A DNA stretch of 64,000 bases from the NCBI RefSeq assembly GCF_013283665.1, contig NZ_JABEKU010000001.1, positions 992,001 through 1,056,000 of the forward strand, given 5' to 3'. The notes under the pieces were generated by a model. The model made no database searches, was not told the origin of the DNA, and saw only the letters and a program-made list of their open reading frames with translations. This document shows positions 57,203 to 64,000 of the stretch, piece after piece. Numbering within the stretch: the first letter of the stretch is position 1; each line of letters opens with the position of its first letter. The translations under genes and the position numbers were made by a program. This stretch comes from Ensifer sesbaniae. GTDB lineage: Bacteria > Pseudomonadota > Alphaproteobacteria > Rhizobiales > Rhizobiaceae.

Positions 57203-58750
57203 ATGGATACGGCACCGGCAGCAGGCGAGGCGGCACCGAGACGGAACCGGGGTTCGAGGCAACGACGCGAGGGCGCAGGCCAGAGTCTCGGCGTTCCCTA
57301 TATCGTCCGGAATATTCCGACCTACGATATCCTTGGCGAAGAGAGCCTCGTCAGGATCGAGGCGATCGCCGATCGCATCCTGGCCGAAGTCGGCATCGAG
57401 TTCCGCGACGACCCTGACGCACTCGTCCATTGGAAGCGCGCTGGTGCAACGGTTGATGGCGTGCGGGTCATCTTCGAGCCGGGCATGCTCAAGGAGATCG
57501 TCGCCTCCGCACCGAGGCAGTTCACCCAGCACGCCCGCAATCCCGCCCGCAATGTCGAGATCGGCGGCAACAACGTCGTCTTCTCGCCGGCCTATGGGTC
57601 GCCTTTCGTCATGGATCTCGACAAGGGCCGGCGCTACGGCACGATCGAGGACTTCCGCAACTTGATCAAGCTGGCGCAGTCGAGCCCCTGGCTGCACCAC
57701 TCCGGCGGCACGATCTGCGAGCCGGTCGATGTGCCGGTCAACAAGCGCCATCTCGACATGGTCTACAGCCACATCAAATATTCCGACCGCGCCTTCATGG
57801 GCTCGATCACTGCGGAAGAGCGGGCCGAGGATTCGATCGAAATGGCGCGCATTCTCTTCGGCCGTGATTTCGTCGACCGGAACTGCGTCATCCTCGGCAA
57901 CGTCAACGTCAATTCGCCGCTGGTCTGGGATGGGACGATGACGAAGTCGCTGCGCGCCTATGCGCGTGCAAACCAGGCTGCGGTCATCGTGCCCTTTATT
58001 CTCGGCGGCGCCATGGGGCCCGTCACCAATGCCGGCGCCATCGCCCAGTCCTATGCCGAGACGCTCGCCGGCTGCGCGCTGACCCAGCTCGAACGCAAGG
58101 GCGCGCCCGTCATTTTCGGCAATTTCCTGTCATCGATGTCGCTGCGCTCGGGTTCGCCGACCTTTGGCACGCCAGAGCCGGCGATCGGCAGCATGGTCGT
58201 TGGTCAGCTCGCACGCCGGCTGGGCCTGCCGCTGCGATGCGCCGGCAACTTCTCTAACTCCAAGCTGCCCGACGCGCAGGCGATGCAGGAAGGCGCGATG
58301 TCGATGCTGTCGGCGGTGCATTGCGGCGCGAACTTCATCCTGCATTCGGCTGGCTTCGTCGATGGCCTGCTGGCGATGTCCTACGAGAAGTTCGTCATGG
58401 ACACGGACTTCTGCGGCGCGCTGCATTCCTATCTCGCAGGCGTGGTCGTCGACGATAACACGCTGGCCATGGACGCCTTCCTGCAGGTCGGTCCCGGCAG
58501 TCACTTCCTCGGCTGCGACCACACCATGCGCAACTACCAGACCGCCTTCTGGGATTCGGCGCTCTCCGACAACGAACCGTTCGAGAAATGGGTCGAGCAA
58601 GGCGAGACGGACATGGCGACGCGCGCGAACCGCGCCTGGAAGAAGACGCTCGCCGAATACGAAGCGCCGCCGCTGGACGTGGCGCTCGACGAGGCGCTGA
58701 ACGACTATGTCACGCGCCGCAAGCAGAGCATGGCGGATGCCTGGTATTGA
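57203..58750 (+). CDS. MttB-family (non-pyrrolysine) trimethylamine/betaine methyltransferase
   Basis: A 515-residue corrinoid-type methyltransferase of the MttB superfamily (PF06253). It begins with VRNIPTYDILGEESL, contains NVEIGGNNVVFSPAYGSPFVMDL (residues ~115-137 in order) and GNVNVNSPLVWDG, and ends with a C-terminal domain of the same family. The reading frame has no in-frame amber codon, so it lacks the pyrrolysine of archaeal MttB; such non-Pyl members act on glycine betaine or related quaternary amines. No corrinoid protein gene is adjacent. The ATG at 57203 follows GGGAGG; upstream of it is an operator-like palindrome. The flavoprotein gene follows 39 bp later. Confidence 0.88.
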   Translation: MDTAPAAGEAAPRRNRGSRQRREGAGQSLGVPYIVRNIPTYDILGEESLVRIEAIADRILAEVGIEFRDDPDALVHWKRAGATVDGVRVIFEPGMLKEIVASAPRQFTQHARNPARNVEIGGNNVVFSPAYGSPFVMDLDKGRRYGTIEDFRNLIKLAQSSPWLHHSGGTICEPVDVPVNKRHLDMVYSHIKYSDRAFMGSITAEERAEDSIEMARILFGRDFVDRNCVILGNVNVNSPLVWDGTMTKSLRAYARANQAAVIVPFILGGAMGPVTNAGAIAQSYAETLAGCALTQLERKGAPVIFGNFLSSMSLRSGSPTFGTPEPAIGSMVVGQLARRLGLPLRCAGNFSNSKLPDAQAMQEGAMSMLSAVHCGANFILHSAGFVDGLLAMSYEKFVMDTDFCGALHSYLAGVVVDDNTLAMDAFLQVGPGSHFLGCDHTMRNYQTAFWDSALSDNEPFEKWVEQGETDMATRANRAWKKTLAEYEAPPLDVALDEALNDYVTRRKQSMADAWY

Positions 58751-58789
58751 TGCAGCCGGCATGCTCGGACGCCCTTCAAGGAACAGGAA

Positions 58790-60838
58790 ATGATATCGTC
58801 GAAAGACCCGCTGCTGCAGCCCTATCGCCTCAAGCATCTGACGCTCAAGAACCGGATCATGTCGACGGCCCATGAGCCGGCCTATTCCGAAGATGGCATG
58901 CCAAAGGACCGCTACCGGCTTTATCACCTGGAAAAGGCCAAGGGCGGCTTGGCGCTGACGATGACCGCGGGCTCGGCGATCGTCTCGGAGGATTCCCCGC
59001 CGGCCTTCGGCAATCTCCATGCCTATTCGGATGAGATCGTGCCGTGGCTGAAGAAGATCGCCGACGAATGTCATGAGCATGATTGCGCCGTGATGATCCA
59101 GCTCACCCATCTTGGACGCCGCACCGGCTGGAACAAGGGTGACTGGCTGCCGGTGCTTTCCGCATCGCCGGTACGCGAGGCGGCGCATCGTTCCTTTCCC
59201 AAGGAAATCGAGGACTGGGATATCGAGCGCATCGTCGGCGACTATGCGACCGCCGCCGCTCGCATGCAGGCCGCCGGTCTCGACGGCATCGAGCTCGAGG
59301 CCTATGGCCACCTGATCGACGGCTTCTGGTCGCCAGCCACGAACCACCGCGAGGATGAGTTCGGCGGTTCGCTCGACAACCGCCTGCGCTTCACCGACAT
59401 GGTGCTCGACGCCATTCGCGCTTCTGTCGGGGCGGATTTCATCGTCGGCATCCGCATGGTTGCGGACGAGGATTGGGAGAAGGGGCTTTCGAAGGAGGAG
59501 GGCGTGGAGATCGCCCGGCGGCTCGCGGCTTCCGGCAAGGTTGATTTCCTCAACATCATCCGCGGCCATATCGATCATGATGCGCCGCTGACCAAGGTCA
59601 TCCCGATCCAGGGCATGGCCGCTTCGCCGCATCTCGATTTCGCCGGCGAAGTTCGCGCCGCGACGAAGTTTCCGGTTTTCCATGCTGCCCGGATCGCCGA
59701 CGTCGCGACCGCCCGCCACGCGATCGCCGAAGGCAAACTCGACATGGTCGGCATGACCCGTGCGCATATCGCGGATCCGCATATCGTCAGGAAGATTGAA
59801 GAGGGCAGGGAGGCGGAGATCCGTCCCTGCGTCGGTGCAACCTACTGTCTCGATCGCATCTATGAGGGCGGCGGGGCGCTCTGCATCCACAATGCCGCGA
59901 CGGGTCGCGAGGCGATCGTACCGCACGTCATCAGGAAGAGCGACGGACCGAAGCGCAAGGCGGTCGTTGTCGGTGCCGGTCCGGCCGGGCTCGAAGCCGC
60001 CCGGGTGCTTGCCGAGCGTGGCCATCAGGTCGAGGTGCTGGAGGCGACGGGAGAAGCCGGCGGGCAGATACTGCTGGCGCAGCGCAATCCGCGGCGCCGC
60101 GAACTGATCGGCATCGTCGACTGGCGGCTGGCCGAATTGGAGCGGCTCGGCGTTCCGATCCACTACAACGTCTTTGCCGGGGTGGACGATATAGAGCAGC
60201 GTGGCCCTGATCTCGTTGTGGTTGCGACCGGCGGCATTGCGCAAAATCCCGTGCTGGACGCGGGCGACGATCTCGTCGTGTCGAGCTGGGATATCATTGC
60301 CGGTGTGGTGAAGCCGGAAGGGCCGGTTTTGCTTTATGACGACAACGGCGCCCATAGTGGCATGACCGCCGCTGAACTTATCGCGCGCGCCGGTGTCGAG
60401 CTCGAAATCGTTTCGCCCGAACGCATGTTCGCGCCGGAGATCGGCGGCATGAACCATGTCCCCTATGCGGCGGCTTTCGCCGAGCACAATGTCCGGGTGA
60501 CGATCAACACGCGGCTGAAGTCCGTCCGGCGCGATGGCAACGGGTTGATTGCGACGCTTGGGTCGGATTTCTCGGGGAGGGCAGCCGTCGAAAGGCACGT
60601 GGCCCAGGTCGTGGTCGAGCACGGCACAATGCCGATGGATGAACTTTATCGCGAGCTGAAGCCGCTCTCGCGCAATCTGGGCGCAGTCGACTACAAGGCG
60701 TTGCTTCGCGGCGAGAACCCGATCCCGCTGCGAAATCCGCAAGCCGGCTTCGACATGTTCCGGATCGGCGACGCCGTTTCCAGTCGCAATATTCACGCGG
60801 GCATCTATGACGCCCTTCGCTATGGGGTGCTCGTCTGA
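58790..60838 (+). CDS. trimethylamine dehydrogenase-like FMN/FAD oxidoreductase
   Basis: A 682-residue two-part flavoenzyme. Residues ~1-340 are an old-yellow-enzyme TIM barrel (LTLKNRIMSTAHEPAYSEDG near 17-36, AAARMQAAGLDGIELEAYGHL near 155-175). Residues ~345-365 hold an iron-sulfur motif with Cys347, Cys353 and Cys365, but Ala350 replaces one of the four expected cysteines. From ~385 comes an FAD/NAD domain (AVVVGAGPAGLEAARVLAERGHQVEV split as a GxGxxG motif). The barrel lacks the Cys30-type flavinylation residue of trimethylamine dehydrogenase. With the mttB-like gene it probably demethylates an N-methylated compound such as a betaine or methylproline. Confidence 0.88.
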   Translation: MISSKDPLLQPYRLKHLTLKNRIMSTAHEPAYSEDGMPKDRYRLYHLEKAKGGLALTMTAGSAIVSEDSPPAFGNLHAYSDEIVPWLKKIADECHEHDCAVMIQLTHLGRRTGWNKGDWLPVLSASPVREAAHRSFPKEIEDWDIERIVGDYATAAARMQAAGLDGIELEAYGHLIDGFWSPATNHREDEFGGSLDNRLRFTDMVLDAIRASVGADFIVGIRMVADEDWEKGLSKEEGVEIARRLAASGKVDFLNIIRGHIDHDAPLTKVIPIQGMAASPHLDFAGEVRAATKFPVFHAARIADVATARHAIAEGKLDMVGMTRAHIADPHIVRKIEEGREAEIRPCVGATYCLDRIYEGGGALCIHNAATGREAIVPHVIRKSDGPKRKAVVVGAGPAGLEAARVLAERGHQVEVLEATGEAGGQILLAQRNPRRRELIGIVDWRLAELERLGVPIHYNVFAGVDDIEQRGPDLVVVATGGIAQNPVLDAGDDLVVSSWDIIAGVVKPEGPVLLYDDNGAHSGMTAAELIARAGVELEIVSPERMFAPEIGGMNHVPYAAAFAEHNVRVTINTRLKSVRRDGNGLIATLGSDFSGRAAVERHVAQVVVEHGTMPMDELYRELKPLSRNLGAVDYKALLRGENPIPLRNPQAGFDMFRIGDAVSSRNIHAGIYDALRYGVLV

Positions 60839-60849
60839 CTGCAGACAGA

Positions 60850-60869
60850 GCGGCGGCGCTAACCGCCGC
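60850..60869. terminator. possible terminator hairpin between convergent genes
   Basis: GCGGCGG at 60850-60856 and CCGCCGC at 60863-60869 form a 7-bp GC stem between the convergent flavoprotein and PRC-barrel genes. No T-run follows on either strand, so efficiency is doubtful. Confidence 0.35.
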
Positions 60870-60907
60870 CCCCTCTACTATAGGCGCATCGAACAGCCTG
60901 ATACTCT

Positions 60908-61525
60908 TTACTGCTGCGGCTGAGCCGGTGTCGTGCCCGTCGAAGAGGTCGTCGAGGTGTCAAGCGGCTGGTTGGCGTTCTGCTCGGCGATCTTCTGCGC
61001 CTTGCTCTTGAACTCCGGGGCCGCCTTCAACGTATCTGCGGTTTCCGTTGTCGTCAGCTTCAGGGCGTCCGTATTCGGCTGTTCCGCAATCGCAATGCGA
61101 TCGAAGGGAACCGCTACGTCCTTTTCACCGAGCCCCAGGAAGCCGCCGACACCGATGACGGCTGCCTCAACGCCACCATCCTTCTTGATGATCAGGTCGT
61201 TGATCTCGCCGATGCTTTCGTCAGCGGCGTTGTAAACGCTCTGACCGATATAGGTGCTGGCTGCGATCTGGTCGCTCGCCTGCTCCGTCAGGTAGGTGGT
61301 ATCGGACTTCGCGACGTCGGCAGGTTTTTCACCTGATGCCGGAGGCATCGTCGTCTGAGCCTCGTTAGCCGGAGCTTCCGTAGTCGGTGCCGGCTGTTTG
61401 GGCTTCATGGTCTGCGTCTGGTCGGGCTGAGGCTGTGTCGTATCCTGGGTGTAAGCTACCGGGGCGACAGCAAGACCCGCGAAGAGCGCGCCAGCCGCGA
61501 CGGTTGTTACGAGTTTCTTAGTCAT
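60908..61525 (-). CDS. exported PRC-barrel protein
   Basis: A 205-residue protein with a signal peptide (MTKKLVTTVAAGALFAGLAVAPVAYTQ), a Pro/Gln/Thr-rich linker (~28-85), and a PRC-barrel domain (~90-160: ASTYIGQSVYNAADESIGEINDLIIKKDGGV in order, then AVIGVGGFLGLGEKDVAVPFDRI). The tail is again Thr/Ser/Pro/Gln rich. PRC-barrel proteins of this exported type are common members of the general stress regulon in alphaproteobacteria. A GGAAC-N16-CGTT promoter lies upstream. AAGGAAAGG precedes the ATG. Confidence 0.88.
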   Translation of the reverse strand: MTKKLVTTVAAGALFAGLAVAPVAYTQDTTQPQPDQTQTMKPKQPAPTTEAPANEAQTTMPPASGEKPADVAKSDTTYLTEQASDQIAASTYIGQSVYNAADESIGEINDLIIKKDGGVEAAVIGVGGFLGLGEKDVAVPFDRIAIAEQPNTDALKLTTTETADTLKAAPEFKSKAQKIAEQNANQPLDTSTTSSTGTTPAQPQQ

Positions 61526-61610
61526 GTCAAACTGCCTTTCCTTGACGTTTCCGATCAAGGCACGGGCCTGGCCGCTGCCGCCAGTTCCACCGCACCGGTG
61601 ATACGACTTC

Positions 61611-61635
61611 AACGCCTAAGTGCCCAAACGGTTCC
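61611..61635 (-). promoter_or_regulatory. EcfG/RpoE2-type general stress promoter
   Basis: On the - strand, GGAAC (61631-61635) and CGTT (61611-61614) are separated by exactly 16 bp, the consensus of the alphaproteobacterial general stress sigma factor EcfG (RpoE2 in Sinorhizobium). It is 86 bp upstream of the PRC-barrel start codon and directed towards it. Confidence 0.65.
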
Positions 61636-62083
61636 GGAAAAACAGTCCAAGTCCCACCGGGTAAGGCAGAACTTGCGATCAATCTTCCATATCCCTTGGA
61701 GCTTGATGGGGGAATACCGGATGTTTTTGCAGGGAAGGGGATCCTATACTCAGCATAAATGTATTTTAGAAGTTTATGATGATCTTCTGTTCGTTCGTTG
61801 ATTCTTGATTGTTCTTGCGGATACTTCGGGGACGACAGGATAGGGAGCGCAGCTGCTTCGTGCTGGGGATTCTGGGCGAAAGTCACCATGTTGCTGCCGC
61901 GGCGCTTTCTTTCGGTCTCCCTCCTGTCTGTCCTGGTCATTGAAGGCGGGCCTTGGCGCGTTCGTCGTGCTGACGGCTGGCGCCGTTCTGATTGTTGCCC
62001 TTCAGAGCTGTTTATTTTGGCAGCTCGTTCGACTCTGGACCCGACGGAATACAAGGAAACTCCCATCCGGTTGCCGGATAACA

Positions 62084-62108
62084 ATACCCCGCCGGAGCGG
62101 CGGGGTAT
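62084..62108 (-). terminator. terminator-like hairpin downstream of ilvD/edd gene
   Basis: ATACCCCGCC at 62084-62093 and GGCGGGGTAT at 62099-62108 form a perfect 10-bp stem with a 5-nt loop, 31 bp after the dehydratase stop. On the - strand it is followed by TGTTATCC, a weak T-tract. Confidence 0.5.
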
Positions 62109-62138
62109 CTGAACAATGGTCCTTTTGACGCATTTCGG

Positions 62139-63863
62139 TCAGTGGCTTTCGCGCAGGACCTCGCTGCCGCTGCCACCGACGAGGAAATCCAGGTCCGCGC
62201 CCTTGTCAGCCTGCAGCACCGTGTCCTGGTAAAGCTTGTAATAGCCGCGCGTCCACTTCTGCGACGGCGCCTGCCAGGCGGCCATGCGCGTCGCAAACTC
62301 CTCGTCGCTGATCATCAGGTTGAGCTCGCCCTTCATTGCGTCGAGGCGGATACGGTCGCCGGTCTTGACGATGGCGAGCGGCCCGCCCGCGTTCGATTCC
62401 GGACTGACGTGCAGGACGACGGTGCCGAAGGCGGTGCCGGACATGCGAGCGTCCGAAACGCGCACCATGTCGCGCACGCCTTTTTCCACCAGTCGCCGCG
62501 GGATCGGCATGTTGCCGACTTCGGCCATTCCCGGATAGCCTTTCGGTCCGCAGCCCTTGAGCACGAGGATAGTGTCCTCGGTCACCGGCAGATCCGGATC
62601 GTCGATCTTTGCCTTCAGGTCCTCAATGGTCTCGAAGACATAGGCAGGGCCCTCGTGCACGAGCAGATGCTCGCTCGCAGCCGATGGCTTGATGACGGCA
62701 CCGTTCGGCGCGAGGTTACCCTTGAGCACGCGGATGCCGGCAGCGGCCCTGAGCGGATTGTCGAGCGGACGGATGACGTCGTCGTTATAGACCTCGGCGT
62801 CTTCCCAATACTTGCTGATCGGAACGCCGAAGACCGTCGGCGCATCGGCATGCAGCAGATGCTGGATGCGGTTCATGACTGCCGGCAGGCCGCCCGCATA
62901 GGCGAGATCCTCGATCAGATACTTGCCCGACGGCATGCAATTGACGATGCACGGCACCTGGCTTCCGACGCGGTCGAAGTCCTCGAGACAGAGATCGACG
63001 CCGGCACGGCCGGCAATCGCCAGCATGTGAACGACGGCATTGGTCGATCCACCGACAGCGGCGTTGGCGACGATGCCGTTCTCGAAATTCTTCTTGGTCA
63101 GCACCTTCGACAGGCGCAAATCCTCATGCACCATCTCGACGATGCGTTTTCCCGTCATGTGCGACAGCGCCATGCGGCGGGCGTCGACGGCGGGCAGCGC
63201 CGCATTGGTCGGCAACGACAGGCCCATCGCCTCGACGACCGAGGCCATGGTGGTGGCCGTGCCCATGGTCATGCAGACGCCCGGCGAGCGCGACATGCCG
63301 CTTTCGGCCGCCATGAATTCCTGCATGCTCATTTCACCGGCGCGTACGGCCTCGGAGAATTTCCACACATCCGTGCCGGAGCCGATGTCCTTGCCCTTCC
63401 ACTTGCCGTTCAGCATCGGACCAGAGGAGACGACGATCGTCGGCAGGTCGACGGAGGCTGCCCCCATCAGCTGGCCGGGCGTGGTCTTGTCGCAGCCGCC
63501 GAGCAGCACCACGCCGTCGATGCCGTAGGCGCGGATCGCTTCTTCGACGTCCATGGCGAGCAGGTTGCGGAAGAGCATCGCGGTCGGCCGCATCTGCGTC
63601 TCGCCGAGCGAGGACACCGGGAACTCGACCGGAAAGCCGCCGGCCTCCCAGACGCCGCGTTTCACACCCTCTGCCAAAATGCGCAGGTGGCTGTTGCAGG
63701 GCGTCAGTTCCGACCAGGTATTGCAGATGCCGATGATCGGGCGGCCGTCGAAAACATGGTCCGGAAATCCCTGGTTCTTCATCCAGGAACGATGGATGAA
63801 GCCATCCTTGTGGGTGCCGCCGTACCAGTGGCGGCTGCGCAGTTCTTTCTTCTTGTCGCTCAT
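62139..63863 (-). CDS. IlvD/Edd-family dehydratase (sugar-acid dehydratase-like)
   Basis: A 574-residue Fe-S dehydratase of the IlvD/Edd family. It has GICNTWSELTPCNSHLR (residues ~45-61), GGCDKTTPGQLMGA near 127-140 and SPGVCMTMGTATTMA near 195-209; the three Cys of these motifs ligate the cluster. The N-terminus RSRHWYGGTHKDGFIHRSWMKNQGFPDHVFDGRP (first segment HWYGGTHKDGF) and overall length resemble L-arabonate and related sugar-acid dehydratases rather than dihydroxy-acid dehydratase in branched amino acid synthesis. Function among these is uncertain. GGAGGGAG precedes the ATG at 63863. Confidence 0.85.
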   Translation of the reverse strand: MSDKKKELRSRHWYGGTHKDGFIHRSWMKNQGFPDHVFDGRPIIGICNTWSELTPCNSHLRILAEGVKRGVWEAGGFPVEFPVSSLGETQMRPTAMLFRNLLAMDVEEAIRAYGIDGVVLLGGCDKTTPGQLMGAASVDLPTIVVSSGPMLNGKWKGKDIGSGTDVWKFSEAVRAGEMSMQEFMAAESGMSRSPGVCMTMGTATTMASVVEAMGLSLPTNAALPAVDARRMALSHMTGKRIVEMVHEDLRLSKVLTKKNFENGIVANAAVGGSTNAVVHMLAIAGRAGVDLCLEDFDRVGSQVPCIVNCMPSGKYLIEDLAYAGGLPAVMNRIQHLLHADAPTVFGVPISKYWEDAEVYNDDVIRPLDNPLRAAAGIRVLKGNLAPNGAVIKPSAASEHLLVHEGPAYVFETIEDLKAKIDDPDLPVTEDTILVLKGCGPKGYPGMAEVGNMPIPRRLVEKGVRDMVRVSDARMSGTAFGTVVLHVSPESNAGGPLAIVKTGDRIRLDAMKGELNLMISDEEFATRMAAWQAPSQKWTRGYYKLYQDTVLQADKGADLDFLVGGSGSEVLRESH

Positions 63864-63944
63864 GCGAGCTCCCTCCTCACCATGCGATGAAACGCGTGGC
63901 TGAATTGTATGACTTTTTATTGGCGCTTCGCCAAGAGGTTCCGT

Positions 63945-64000
63945 TCAGAGTCGGAAGGACGGTTCAAACCGACCCTTGACGCTGATGCCGAGATCGAAGG
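63945..64000 (-). CDS. C-terminal end of an unidentified gene (cut by window edge)
   Basis: On the - strand, 17 codons run from the window edge to a TGA at 63945-63947 (FDLGISVKGRFEPSFRL). Upstream of the ilvD/edd gene on the same strand, this could be the preceding gene of an operon, but the fragment is too short to identify. Confidence 0.35.
   Translation of the reverse strand, partial: FDLGISVKGRFEPSFRL

Larger units (their letters stand above)
61526..62138. other. long intergenic region with AT-rich core
   Basis: 613 bp with no convincing gene. The middle (about 61740-61820) is AT rich. A 62-codon frame at 61940-62128 starting TTG encodes one hydrophobic segment (GLGAFVVLTAGAVLIVALQS), but it has no RBS or known family and I do not call it. 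The region includes the stress promoter of the PRC-barrel gene and a terminator-like hairpin near 62084-62108. Confidence 0.4.

Noticed and set aside
58130..60796. 888-codon open frame on the - strand
   Set aside because: Antisense shadow of the mttB-like and flavoprotein genes in G+C-rich DNA.
61940..62128. 62-codon frame with one hydrophobic segment
   Set aside because: TTG start, no Shine-Dalgarno, no recognised family; the downstream part runs through a terminator-like hairpin. Kept only as a remark in the gap entry.
62142..63890. 582-codon open frame on the + strand opposite the IlvD/Edd gene
   Set aside because: Arg/His-rich shadow without family features; the - strand protein has all IlvD/Edd cysteine motifs.

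Overview
The window is a G+C-rich, densely packed stretch of what looks like a core chromosome from an alphaproteobacterium of the Rhizobiaceae, most likely Ensifer/Sinorhizobium. This is an inference from gene content and order (gshA, glcDEF, hisS-hisZ-hisG, groESL, ribF-ileS, waaA-lpxK, mutL), from the alphaproteobacterial form of the CIRCE operator, from a GGAAC-N16-CGTT (EcfG/RpoE2-type) promoter, and from five copies of a RIME-like two-hairpin intergenic repeat typical of rhizobia. I saw no tRNA, rRNA, CRISPR array, prophage or conjugative element. The only clear mobile element is one IS630-family insertion sequence.

Layout. 1-7.7 kb: a LysR regulator cut by the window edge, a DUF1127 protein, a DUF937 protein, gshA, rsmE, a PiT phosphate transporter, a Nudix hydrolase and a GntR regulator. 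7.9-14.8 kb: a DUF3422 protein, a LysR regulator divergent from the glycolate oxidase cluster glcD-glcE-(small membrane protein)-glcF. 14.8-18.6 kb: two L,D-transpeptidases, the DNA glycosylase tag, a periplasmic DUF305 protein and a PAS-like orphan. 18.7-24.3 kb: hisS-hisZ-hisG, a glutathione transferase and a ferredoxin reductase. 24.5-30.6 kb: an MHYT-PAS-PAS-GGDEF-EAL membrane signalling protein, a second PAS-like orphan related to the first, then groES-groEL with CIRCE and heat-shock-type promoter. 30.7-40 kb: HAD phosphatase, ribF, ileS, a lipoprotein, GNAT, tadA, rluB, rsmD. 40-52.4 kb: patatin-like hydrolase, K+/H+ antiporter, pmbA, the IS630 element, then an envelope group (CysQ/IMPase, DUF4170, waaA, HAD, lpxK), DUF2093 and mutL. 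52.8-64 kb: a PAS-PAS-receiver protein with no kinase, an EAL protein with a degenerate GGDEF, a LysR divergent from an MttB-like methyltransferase plus a trimethylamine-dehydrogenase-like flavoprotein, a PRC-barrel stress protein, and an IlvD/Edd-family dehydratase.

How genes fit together. glcDEF makes the three-subunit glycolate oxidase. HisZ and short-form HisG together make ATP phosphoribosyltransferase. GroES/GroEL form the chaperonin. WaaA and LpxK finish Kdo2-lipid A. The MttB-like and TMADH-like pair, with its own LysR, looks like a quaternary/tertiary amine demethylation module. Several proteins (MHYT-GGDEF-EAL, EAL, PAS-REC, two PAS-like orphans) point to c-di-GMP and redox/PAS signalling.

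No wholly new system stands out. The most unusual points are: a duplication of the groEL 3' end around a small palindromic insert; the IS630 insertion exactly at the pmbA stop codon, with the target supplying the stop codons of both pmbA and the transposase; a pair of paralogous PAS-like orphans; and the missing iron-sulfur cysteine in the TMADH-like enzyme.
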